Positions 1 through 12,300 of a stretch of 64,000 nucleotides of DNA are shown here, one piece after another. How positions within the stretch are numbered: the first letter of the stretch is position 1; each line of letters opens with the position of its first letter. The translations under genes were made by a program, and so were the position numbers. The DNA is from Cardinalis cardinalis (lineage: Eukaryota > Chordata > Aves > Passeriformes > Cardinalidae), in contig JACDOX010000040.1 in assembly GCA_014549065.1 (NCBI GenBank), positions 769,456-833,455 of the forward strand, in the 5' to 3' direction. The notes beneath the pieces are model-generated. The model was not told where the DNA came from. It worked only from the letters and a program-made list of their open reading frames with translations, and did not search any database.

Positions 1-624
1 TACATATACCGGAAAACAGCTTACCCATGCTTATAAAATATTGACCAAGAATTTTTCACTTATTTACAAGCTCATNCTTAGCCTTGAAAAATTCAGTGAA
101 ACTGGAGTAAGGAGAGAATCTTCCAGCCTGCTTTATAAATTTNCTTGTGCACCGAAGCTAATAGGATAAGTTTTTAATGGTCGTAGTAAGACAGAGATTT
201 TAATTTAGGTGAAATTACTTTCATAAATTTGCATAATATGGCAATGCAAATACATTGCACTATAATTTCGTTACAGATTAACTGGAAATATATCTGCTCT
301 GCTNGATTTAAGTGACTCACATGAAGGTAACATCCAGCCTCCATACAAAGGNCTGTTTTTGCCAAATGATCTCCAGTATTAGAAGAGTGTCACAAAACCA
401 AAAACAATCTACAGGCTCTGCTGTGAGCAGCGATGAGGGCAATAATGTGCAGGATTGCATTAACACCACAGATCTGTTGTTTGTTATTCCTCTCATAGGT
501 ATTGAAGNTTCAAGAAGGTTGGCACATTTCAGCCTAATATACTTGATTTGAAATTTCAGTCCATTTTCTCCTAGGTTTCTGAGTATAGGACAGCTTGCTA
601 TTTCAATCCAATTTGGTGACTTAC

Positions 625-709
625 CAAACAAATGAGGACCTTCAGCAAGAGGAAATCCATCAGCAGAGGCTAGCTGATGATGTCCTATTAAATTCATTTC
701 AGATCCCAT
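625..709 (-). CDS. NR1H4: NR1H4 (FXR) first coding exon, alternative long N-terminus (partial gene)
   Basis: Read on the minus strand from the ATG at 709, this exon encodes 28 residues plus one base, beginning MGSEMNLIGHHQLASADGFP and ending in HLF. It then meets a perfect GTAAGT donor at 624-619. Human FXR isoforms alpha1/alpha2 begin MGSKMNLIEHSHLPTTDEF and end ENLFG at a phase-1 junction, so the start, the length (two residues longer here) and the phase all agree. The split Gly codon is completed in the next exon, which lies beyond the left edge. FXR is a ligand-activated nuclear receptor for bile acids. The DNA-binding and ligand-binding domains are not in this window. This exon supplies only the isoform-specific start of the AF-1 region. 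The divergence from human is typical of this fast-evolving segment. Confidence 0.88.
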
Positions 710-764
710 TTATTCCTCAGTTCAGGAGGAATGTGCTGATTAAACAGGAGGTTGAAAAGAGACC
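710..764 (-). other. NR1H4: NR1H4 5'UTR part of the same exon, with probable splice acceptor
   Basis: Upstream of the ATG on the minus strand, a T-rich tract runs into TTTTTCAG, whose AG lies at 766-765. The exon would therefore start at 764 and carry 55 nt of 5'UTR. This fits the human layout, where the alpha1/alpha2 start codon is in the second exon and a non-coding first exon lies further upstream. I could not identify that non-coding exon or its promoter by reading. Confidence 0.5.
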
Positions 765-3700
765 CTGAAAAATATGAAGCNAAAACAAATATTTAAAACA
801 AGATAACTGACTTTTGTGTACTTAGTGTAAAGTAGAATGCAGAAGATTGTTTCAATATTTGCTGTAACAAACATTGTCTTGAAATTATAAAACCTAATTC
901 AGCCTTTAAATAAAAAGCTACATCCAGCCTGTTTGTTTTTTCCTTGCTGTGGCATATTTTTTTGCCCTCTTTCTGGTAATTTTAAATTAATGGCGGTTCA
1001 TGCCCAAATTTATTCAAATATTCAGACAGAAGCACTGGCCTGACCTCCTGTGGGCATGCTGCCCAGCCCCCCTGCCNTGCAATACCAATTGTTTGCATTA
1101 TTTCTCATCACTCTTTCATCATTTCATTGCTTTCACTTACTGAAAAAGTGTAAGCTTATGGTTAGATCAGAAGAACACTGATGGGAAACTTGAGTTTAAT
1201 TTCTAGGGACCAGGTCTTTATCTTGTCTTTGGTAATTACTGAACAAGATAGATGGAAAAAAACCACAGAAACAGCAGAAAGCCAAGCCTTGCTCTGATAA
1301 CCAGGCTCGCCCACCCTCTCTCTCTGGTCTCAAGCAGCCACACAACTCTCACTTGGGAAGGCTGGGAGAGGTGTGAAAGGGGCCCCCCTGCCCAGCTCAC
1401 CTGGGTGCACTGGGCCAACTCCAGATTGCATTTGAGGCAAGACCTCAGCAGGAGAAGAACATAGAGCTCCAGCAAGGAGATGTCTCACTAAGAGGACACC
1501 AAGAGGATTCTGCACAATATTGTCAGCAATCTGTTTTACTTTGTTTTACAGTCTTAATTCTTTATTTGGTTTTATTACCATGGGACTGACCCTGGGACTG
1601 CATTTCCACTCACTGAAGGCATTTGAGAGTTCTAGCCCAGTCTGCTTCCCAGTGAGGGCCCAGCATGTTTCTCGAGGAGAAATGAAATCATCTGACAAAA
1701 ACGTGAATGCTGCAGGAGGCCCCAGTGCTGAACAGGCTGGGAAGTAGCTTGTGAGAGTGAGTGACAAGCACACTCTGTAATTATATTCAGATTTCTCTGT
1801 GAGGATTCATTAAGTTCTTTTTTAACATAAACAGAGGCCCTCTAATTAGACAGATGCATTTTAAATGTCTGCCCACAGATAATTTAAACAGTTTACTTAG
1901 AAATGTCAAAAGCTACTTGTATCACAGACCAGATAGGCTTCTTGAGGCAAATCACATATAAACACAGTCTCAAATCCAGCACAGAAACATAGTTTTGCAA
2001 GAGCAGAAAAACGCCATGTACCTTGGATGGGGTTTGGCAACCAGCCCAGCCACCCCACTACGTCCATGTTTAATTCCAACCATTTTATTGCCTTGCTGCC
2101 TCATTTTCCAGGGAACTTATCTGCTGAAATCAAGATGTGGGGCCACTTACATGGCTTTAAGGTCTTAAAATTCCTGATAGACAAATTTCTCATAAAATAC
2201 CCATGACAAACCCTTAGGATGGGATTCCTCTTACAGCCCATTAGAGGTGTTCTGTGACGGGAGAAGGCAGTGGCACAGTCAGGACCATTTTAATGGCCAG
2301 CAAGAAAACCATCAAAATGAGGTATTTTCAGAGGGCCAACGAATATTTTTCTGGAATTTCGTGTTGAAGACCACAGATGAGAGACCGTCAGCTCCCTCTC
2401 CTCATGTCCCAGCCCTTTATTATCTTCCTTACAGCCCATGGGAGTGCAGCCCTTAGAGTTCCTTGCAGGATCAGGTCTCCTTACAGCCAGACATGAAGAC
2501 TGCTCCACCACTGCCACTCCTACTTCTCATGTCTCCTCATCAGCCCCTGTTTGAGGGTCTAAGACTGCAACACCTAACATCAGCACTGGGATTGTGAATT
2601 CCTGTATGTTAATACAGAGCCTAAAATTTTTCTTCTCAGGGAATGCTGGAAGCTATATCAAAATACTTTAAGTACAGTCCCAAGAAGACATCTATTTAAA
2701 AGTATTTACTGCCAGTATATCCTCAGACTTTCAATGCATAGATTCTTAGCTTGTAAGTTTTGTATTCCTCATCCTGCTAGTTTGTGCTGCAAATAAGAGA
2801 AAGAGGGCAAGCTATGTTTCTAAAGGCTTATAAAGTGTCTCTGTTTTGATAGCCTCTTTGATATGATTATAACTTCTTATTTTTTTGAGGACATTCCATT
2901 TTTCAACATATCATTGTATAATGCCCCTCTTTAACCTAAAGATGGACTCCTTAGAATCTATTATTCTTTGCATACACAGGAAAAAAGACCCAACTCTCAA
3001 GTTATTGATACTGCCTTGTTGATAATAAGAATCTTGAGGACATATTTGTAATAATCTGCACTATTGTAGGACATTACAGGTTTTGTAACTCTACACCTCC
3101 TGCCACACATATTTTTGTCTGGATGGATTCAGTTCAAGCCAAATGTTCACAATGATTTTACAATTCCCATCATTACAATACTTCATTTTCTTTAATATAA
3201 CCAGCTAATGTAAACCATTCACTAAATTTCATGGAAGAGATTACTCCTATCTTCTTGGGGTTTCTGCAAGCCACAAGATCACCATTAAAAAGACCAGAAA
3301 TATATTTTCCAGTGCATCTAGCTTTGATACTGGAGATTTCACTGAACACCAAATTCTTCATTAAATACTGATTGATATTTGGCTTTGATTTTCTCCTGAG
3401 TCCAGCCTTCTGTGAGCTATCTAGCCTACATTAGATTTATCCATGTAATTAATTTCACATGTATTTAAAAGCAACAGGTGCTGATTTCCAGCTCTAAGAC
3501 CTACACCAGGTACACAGCACAGAGCATTGAAGCTACACTTACTCCATAATTGTTCAGTTCTGGGAAAGAATGTAGGTCACTATACTGGATTGATACTCCA
3601 TCCTGAGGTGTAACAACAAAAACAAAGAGCATCTGACATGTAAAAGCTGAAATAAAGGCAATAGAAGCACAGGAAATCAATGTTGCTCTCCAAAATAAGA

Positions 3701-6700
3701 GCCCTTCAAGAAAAAAGAAAAGGCATGTGATAAATTAGAAAGCTTTTTTTCCAAATAATTTTTGGTTAACTGTTTAAATAAACCAATTGACTCCACCACC
3801 TTTGGAGATTATTTCATAGGCCAAAATATACAGCAAAGGAAAACAGAAATCAGTACGTTTAAAAAAAAATATGTGCCCAACTGCTTGAAATTATTGTCTT
3901 CAACTGCTTGTTAAGAGCTCAGAATTGCATAAAACTTTATCACATGTAACCTTTAACATACTTCAGAACAATCAGTGTGTGTTTACTTGTTCTATGTTTA
4001 ACTAAGAAAATTTACATGTATATTACTATATATGGGGCTTGCTTTTCCACTGTATGAGTGTATATCCCTATTTATTCAGATTTCTTATGGGATACATGTT
4101 CATTGAGGTATACAAATATGTATGTAGAGACAATTGGGCTTATCATTGAATTCTAGGTTTCAGATGTATTGTGGGCTCTTATCTGTGTACTACNCTGACC
4201 TTGCTATGGTCAATAGTAAAGCTTTCCCTGGCTTCTGTGTTAGCNAAGCCAGGTCTCTTGCTGAAATAATTAAAGTTGAATCAACTGGCTTCACTGAAAA
4301 CGAAAGCATAACGGCTCCACACTTTCAAGTAAATGTAAAAATACATTTGATCATCAGAAAAGCTCCATGACAGCTCTGATTGTGGTTTACCGTCNGAAGA
4401 ATGGTTGAATCTATTTCAATTACTCAGCAAAGGAAACTGTATCAAAGCACATGCAAAATCTTTCACGAATGTTAGTGAAGTACATTTCCTTCCATCTGTC
4501 CCATAATATTTTCCTATTCTTCACACATCTGACTGCCTATTGCTCAAAGAGAAATTTCAGTAACATCATTCATCTATGGCCCAATCCAAACATTGTTAAC
4601 ATCAANGGGAAGATAGATTCCCATCTCATTCACAGGCTTTTGATGTGGCCTCACAGCCTTTCTGTAGAATATTTNATGCAGTGCCTCAGTTATTTGAGAA
4701 GCTATTTTATTTGCTTACCTGTTTGTTTTAAAGTGCATCAAAGGGGCCTGAAAGCATTAGGAAGATTCATGCTCTGTATTTCCAGCCTGCTGCTCTCAGG
4801 TCATTTTGACAAGCACAGCACTACAGGCAGCTACACAGCAACGCTCGCAAAATGTGAGCAACTGTATGAGCAAGGTTGAGAAGCAGAGGCAGGACGAGCG
4901 TTATTGGGCTTATTTGAAATTTTCTGTTACATTTCTTAATATGGAGTTTAAAAGCAGAGCAGGAAAGAGGAACAGGACACAGGAGGAAAAAAATAGAATA
5001 TTCCTACTTCTTAATTCTGAAGCAAAGGCATTAGAACTGAAAACTCTATGAGAAGTATCAATGACATTTCTGTAAGCAGGTAAGTAACTTCAAAGAGTGG
5101 GGCCAGCTTCTGACTGCCTGGGATTACCTCCTAAATACCATTTGTGTGTTTCTTGCTTTCTCCAGCATGTTTTTCATGTCTCACCTGAAAAACCTGCAAG
5201 CCCTTCACTTCTAACTTGTTTTTGGACTGCTATTTGGACTAGTGCAANTCCAATATAATTCCCAATCTTTAGGTTCCCTGTAACACAAGCAATAGCAATA
5301 AAAATAACAGAAGTGAAATGTGTTCCNCCACAGTTAAAGTTTTCTGAAGATAAATGAGTAGCAGAAACACTCAGAGTAGAATTACATTTCTTAAAAACTA
5401 GCAATGGATTCAAATCACTTGAAATTTGAAACCCTCTTTTACTTTTCCTAGTTATGNGAAATATGTGCTAAAATTTTCAACTTTGGAAGATGCACTTGAA
5501 ATATGTACACAGAACTGTCAAAGAAAAAAATGCATGAAAGAAATGTAATTTTCCCGTTCCGTGTTTTTCTCTGTTCTCCTATTAATCACATTGAAAATAT
5601 TTCCTGTTTCTAAAAGGAGAAAAAAATTTCAAAGCTAATGCACACAATTACCNAGATACTGCTGTTGCAAGAAAGTCTCAATATCAAACTTACACCTTCT
5701 GTTCCAGTGACACATAGAAGACAGCTTCTAAAGAAAAATTTCAACATGACCTTATTTTTCACCTTTTCATTTTTCCCAAAGGGAATTCCTACTGTTGAGA
5801 CAGTTTTGTGAATGAAATGACTTCTTAAATTATTCTTCACCTTAATTTTTTTTCTGATCAAAAAATCCATTAACATCTACTAAATAATTCAGGTGATAAA
5901 ATTACTTTTATACTATACAATAGCAAGAAGCTATCAGTTTAAGGAATTATTACTCACTGTTCTTTTCTGGAAGACTGCAGATGGCAGGATGTAAGACAGT
6001 TGTGCACTCAGTTCAGTATCCTAATGATTCTCACATAGGAACATTTTTGTTTTGTTTTTCTTTCATGTTTAGCAGAAGCCTGTAGTGATAACACAATGAA
6101 TCAAAGCTTGGGTTTATTGGCTCAGTGCCCTAATGGACAAGGATTACTCATTAACAATTCTTTCTTTGCGAAACTCTCCAAACATGGGCTGTATTAAAAT
6201 GTTGTGAATTCCAGCTTGACCATCAGCAGAGAGATTTGAGACACTCGTTAATACTCTGATGGAGTGCAGAGGGGAAGTTAACTCAGACACTGGNGTGATA
6301 GTACCTTGTTGCTAATCGTAACACTTTCCTTGCTCGTGTACTTTTTTATGACATCTTCAGCCTCCTTGTCTTTCACATCCAAAGAGCCCAGACGTTTTTC
6401 CAAGACATAAACTTGGTTTTTAAATCTTTATGTTNTTTTTTTTCATACTTTTTATGGAGACAGAGCATTATCCTGAGTACTGAAGCAGAATAGGCTATAA
6501 ATTTCACCATCACAGGGATGTGAGGACATTAAAGTTTAATTCCTATATCTGCAACAATCCCTAAAAGTTGCATCATTTTGATTTGGGCTCCTCACATAAA
6601 GCTTTAGACAAGAAACTGAGGCCCCTAATTTTAAATCTATCAGACTCATGCACTAGGTGTGCACNGGGGGAAGAAATTGGTACCTGTAGATGGAAAACCA

Positions 6701-9114
6701 CATCCTTGAGTGGGTTGCACTTTATCTGAAAATGCTGAAGTGTTGTCATTGACAGAAAGGGGACCTTGAACTACCACATCCCAGTTTACCCTGCAGAGGG
6801 AATCAAAGNGAAGACAAATGGATTGAGGCTGTTTTATTTCAACATGCCACCTACACAGGAAGCATAAGAATTCCCTGGTTTGCATTGCTAAACATACTCA
6901 GTGGGCATGAGTTGATCTGACAGTGGTACTGAGACAAATTTCAGTCAGAGGAGACTACTGACAGCATCACTCATGGTAAGTGAGTTCATGATTGCCACAC
7001 AGTATAAGTCCATCCTTCCCTACATATTTACACTGTCTGAGTAAGACTGAATACACAGAGACACAGACTCTGCCTCCTACTTGAGCAAAGAGAGGCACTG
7101 GGCAGCAAAGATGGTCCTTTCTCTGAGAAAAGTGAGAGCTGCTGGCCCTAAGATTACCAAGAATAAAATTCCTTCCATTTCCCTCATTTTAAGAGAAAAA
7201 AATAATACTTTAAAAAGGTATATTAATCCTCAAGCTTTTATCAGGGCAACTCAAATTTTCTATAAATTCTCTATACTTCTCATGAAAATATTATTAATAA
7301 TGAGTCTCTCATGTGTTCTGTCCCTTGCAAATTCTTCTGGTAGCCACCCACACACTCCTGGTCTGACAGATTTCTGAAGAGAACAATGGGAGAATGATGC
7401 CATAAGGCTGTCACTGGACACTAACTCCCAAGAGACTGCTGTTTCCAGGGGTTTNTGCCTACAACTCGTTCCAGCAGGCACTGGACACATGATAAATGCA
7501 TTTAAGACTAAGGCTCTCTCAGTCCTCATGTCTGACTCTGAACACCATCTCACCCCTGAAAACAATGAGATTTCTCTTTGACAAATTCATATCTAGCAAA
7601 ATCAACAAAGTACTTTCAAGTAAGAGAATTCTTCCAAACAACCCTACCCACAGGAGACAGGTGGTCTCTTCAACCAAGCATGCCAACAGCCCATCTGACA
7701 CTTTTCACTATATGTCCACTCCAGTGGTGCCTAGAAAGCACATGCCATTTTAGTATGCCAAAAGCCCCAATTTATTTGGTCATACTGAGACCAGTGATGG
7801 GTATGTCCCACACCAGGACAAAAAGCAGAAATGGAGGCAAGAAATCCAACAAANCTCATATTGTGTGCCATGGAGCTTTTGGTCTTTTGGTAGGTAACAA
7901 AGATCTGAAATTTCTTTTTCATCATTCAGCTTCCCCCANCATTGGTTTGATATAGTTGGTGGCACAGAGCAATTACCTTTTAGAAATCCACAGGGACTAA
8001 CTTTCAAAAAATATTCTTTCCCANAAAGCATTTTCCTCTGTGTGGATGTTGTTTGTCAGACAGCTAAGANTTTAGCACAAAGGAAATGGAATTTAATGCC
8101 CCTATCCACCAACACANTTGTTTCATTAAAACATTTTTTCCTTTCCTTACAATAATAAAGAGGCAAGTGCCAAAGTGGTGTTTTGTCCACTAATCAATAT
8201 ATTCAAGATATTATTGGAAAAAGCAAAGAAATCGTCCACATGATCAAAAGAGGACATGTTGCCTGTAGCAATGACATGTGGCATTACTGGTTAAAGCCAG
8301 GTGTTCATATTTATTGTGGTTCATGTACAAATAAGAATTGAAGAGGAAGGAATTGNAGCAAATTAAATATATCTTCTGTGGCGTTTCAAGAGATTACATA
8401 CACAGCATCAAGGGAGAGAATAGAAGGAGGAAATATTCAAACAAANATACTTATAAATGGTATATTTTCTCTAAGATAGCATTGCATTCTAAAATTTTTN
8501 AAATTTCAGGATATCCTTTGACATNCTGAAACTTTTCCAGACAATAGTAACATTACTTCTGTAATTGACAAAGAGTATGTGTTCTACACTACATCTATGT
8601 CATGAGCAGTCGAGATACATGCTCAGCAACAAAATCAGGGATATAAATAACATTCAAAACTAGAAATCTGTCTGCCTAGAAAATACCACTTCACAGACTT
8701 CACACTCCATGAAAGAAAGGGGGTGTTTGCCATAGCTCATTTGCTCCTCCTCTTGCTACTCTATCTTTTCTTCGCTGAAATAAATGCCATTCCACATTTT
8801 CACTGACAAGGTACCTCATGGAAAGGCAAGACAAATCCTGGCAACAAAGTAGTTTGCCATCAAAAGTGTGGGTGGGAAAAATGTAGTACAGAAAGAGATA
8901 GGGGAAAAGAAGAAAAAAGTAGGCTGGGTGTTCACCTTCAACATTTCCTTCTCTCCACATCCAAATGAATGCATCATTACACATTAAAAAAAAAAACGAA
9001 AATAATACACCCAGAAATAATCAGTACCTGCTCCTTTTGTTCCAGCAGCTGAAAGGCTTACTGACTACTCACAGCCAGTTTTCTGGAGCTCCAACAACAT
9101 TGTACACATGACAA
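765..9114. other. Flanking/intergenic DNA, no gene recognised
   Basis: This is AT-rich, low-complexity-poor sequence. The open frames here are short (under about 145 codons), most are interrupted by N, and none resembles a known protein. Part of it is likely the first intron and promoter region of the NR1H4 long isoform, since the exon at 625-764 has an acceptor and so needs an upstream exon. I saw no repeat family in it with certainty. Confidence 0.5.
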
Positions 9115-9385
9115 CTGTAGAACTGTTCAGGTTGAACCTCTAAGGTTATTGAGCCCAACCCTTAACCCAACACCACCAAGTCCACCAGTAAACCACGTCC
9201 ATAAGTGCCACATCTGCACAACTTCTGAATGCCTCCAGGGTTGGTGACTCAACCACTTCCCTGAGTAGACAGTTCTAATGCTTGATAATCCTGTTGGTGA
9301 GGAAAGTTTTCCTAATATTCAATCTCAATGACCCCTGGCACAACTGGAGGCAGATTCTTTCCTGCATTAGACAGTCATTACCAGA
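9115..9385 (-). mobile_element. CR1 LINE 3'-end fragment
   Basis: The plus strand carries the familiar antisense CR1 3' sequence. There are blocks resembling 'caagtccaccagtaaacca', 'cctccagggttggtgactc' and 'cttccctgagtagacagttc', then 'ttttcctaatattcaatctc' followed by a 'cctggcacaac' block. The element's sense strand is therefore minus, with its 3' end at the left. Only the non-coding 3' part remains (about 270 bp), as is usual for 5'-truncated avian CR1 copies. Boundaries are approximate. Confidence 0.85.
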
Positions 9386-12300
9386 GGGAAGGTAAGGATG
9401 AGAAGCTAAAGCCAGATAGATCTCTGCCAATGGATTAATTTCTCTGTTCCCCAAAATCCAAAAGGAGAAATTTCCTGTCTTACCAGTGGGAAAACATACT
9501 TTCTTGGCCTAGGGATTNCCGGAAACATCTTGGGACAGGTGGGAATTGCAACAAGGAGTAGGTCTAGTCTGGCTGAAAGATAAATCAGCTTTTCCAACTG
9601 GCACCTAGAGCTGTCAATAACCTTAAAACACCTGAGCATTTCTGACAAAAGATCCAATTTGCAGTGGTCACAATGAGTGAGATACCTTTGTGTTTGTTTC
9701 ATAGGCCAAGGGACAGGTGTCTTGACCAAGATCTACTTGTGCTCAAGGACTTCCTTTTCCCTATTCTTACATCTCCTGGAATGAATGGTACTGCAGACAC
9801 CTCAGAGATCATGCAAATGAAATTGTGCCTCAGCACAAACCATCAGTTTCAGCTCAGAAAGTGTTCACAACATGAACACGAACAGTTGCCACTAAGCTGC
9901 AGTCACCCTCAGCTCCTCTTTCATCCCTGTGGGACACCTTATTTATCATTGCTACCCAGAGGATTCACACCCTCTACAACACTTTGGTCTGTCTCCTCAA
10001 ACCAGCCATTTCTTGTGCTCAAGCACCCTCAGTTTTTCATTTGTGGAAAGAGGCCCAAGATTATCACATGCTTACAATTAATTTTATCATCTGGAGATAA
10101 TTAAGCAATCTTAATAGCTATGGTTGTTTCTGTACAGGTTAAAAATTCAGTAAGGAATGGCTGCAAAGTTTCAATAAGTTAACTCTTATGTCTGTTAATC
10201 TTTTTTTTACCTTCTGCATTTCAAAAGTGGAGGAATTACTGCTTTTAAGATTAGTTAAGTTTGTTGAATTTCATTGATCAGAGCCTCTTCATTATAAGTT
10301 GCTCTCTGATTATTCAGTTTCTGAGTCGGGCAAAACTTATTGAATAATCTTATATTTTGCCCTGATGAAATAATCTGTCTGTGCCAGTCACATAGTTTAA
10401 GTGGAATGTCATGAAGGGTAAAATGACCACAGAACAATCTGTCCTAAGAGGGGGAATTCCTCCCTGGTGACAGGCAGTTAATTGTTAGCCAGCATGCTCT
10501 AGTGAGGCCATATATGTAAGATACCATCTTACAGCTGCCTGGGTGCAAGAGGAGAGCTGACTATATGTGAAATCAGCTACAGCATCAAAAATTAAGTTGC
10601 AATGGGGGAAACTTGGTCTACTTCCCTCCAGCTAACTTAACTGAAAATTAGGATGTGTTTTTCTATTAACAAGTTCTGATATTCCACACTAGATTATCTC
10701 TCATTATTTTAAATTTTAATTAACACGCTGATATTACATGTTCTTCCCCACCCTCATCCCCTTCCAGAGGTTACAAGTTTACAAGTTCCTAAAGAAATCA
10801 CAGCTATAAATTAAACATGCTGGTACAGTATAAGCTGATAAGAAGTTNTCCTGGAGGCCTTCGGCTAAATATATACTGTATTCTTACAATTTTTTTTTCT
10901 CTTGACATTTTGATGTTTTACAGTGTGATAGTGATTGAGTTCAATAAGGGTTAGCCTTCATTTATGTAAATATTTGGAGAGATAAAATTGTTAAGAAATG
11001 TTGATCTATTCCAGTAAATGAAAGCAATGTCCTTTCATTAATAAGTAGTTCTCTTAAACTAAATGTCAAAGGTGACAAGTGAAATATTATTAATAAATAA
11101 ATATTAGAATATTTTTAGATGGCTTTTTGAATTGTAAAATAATCACACCAAGTAAATTCATTCTGCAAACCTTTAAACTTCTACTTTTTTCTCATACTTT
11201 GTCTAGAGTCAAGAAAAAGACATGTTTAAAAGGACTAGCTCAGTAGCTAGCTAAAAACCANTTCTTTCAGGAGGGGAGAGGAAGTGTAGACTAGACAGCA
11301 TATGAATGGACAGTGTAAAGCAGTGGAGGTGCAGGACAAGCTCTGCTGAAGCTATCTGGCAAGGCAGAGTCACTGTTAACCTTTTAAACCCTCAGGTGTA
11401 AAATTTATTGTTCTAGGGAGGCTCTATCATGCCCTGAAGCATTGCAGGCAGATGACTGCTCTCACTCATTGAGAAGGAAGGCTGCAGAGCTGGCATCAGA
11501 TGCACAAGAGGTCTCCAGGAAAAAGCCTGGGGGAATCTCCCAAACCTGTCCCAAGAAGTCCATGATCAACCAGGCAAAAATGGGAATATTGCCCACTCAG
11601 CAGCTGATGGAGATGTCATCACATCTGCCTTGACATTTGAGACGAAAGAGAACATCAGATTCCACTGTAAGTAATGCTGCAGTGCTCAGTTTGGGAGAGG
11701 CTGCCTTCTTCCTTTGGCAAGGAGGCACTCGTACATCAGGAAGGAGCAGGAGCAGAGGTGTTCCATGAGGGGGTAAAACTGGAGCTCAGGACAGCTCCAC
11801 ACTACCTGAGTGGCCAGATTGCTGATGGCAACAGGCTCAGAGGAGACAACAAGGTAAATCAGGATGAGGGGCCATCCAGGGATCAACCAAGAGCAGCAGG
11901 AAGAGGTGGGGCCAGGTGCATGGCTGGGAGCACACTGCTTGCAGCCCCGGCCCAAGGCCCTTCNAGGAGGCAGAGCAGAGGCAGGACTGCAGAGATCGCA
12001 GGCTACAGCTTAGCCCTGCATTCCACCTGGGGAAAAATCCACTCGTCAGCCAGGGCATGAGGAGACAATACCAAACACACTTCCAGAAACTTAACACAAA
12101 CCAGGACTAGAAGGCCAGGCTTGAATTTAAAACAGCATCCTCAACCCACAGGCAAGGCATGTGGGAGACTCCAGATGAGGCTGTTTAAAGCTTAGTAGTG
12201 CCTCAGGACCTTATTGTAGAGCAGCTCTCAAAGCTTTTGTTGACTCGTCCTTGTTCCCTAAGAGAATTTAGACAAATAAGTGAACCTATGATCACTTGGA

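Noticed and set aside
4451..4879. 142-codon plus-strand frame
   Set aside because: Two internal unknown residues from N, no recognisable motif, no splice context, AT-rich codons; expected by chance at this length in 64 kb.
11674..12060. 128-codon plus-strand frame in the GC-richer patch
   Set aside because: Overlaps equally long frames in other phases and on the other strand, and the translation resembles no protein family. Kept only as an unexplained patch.
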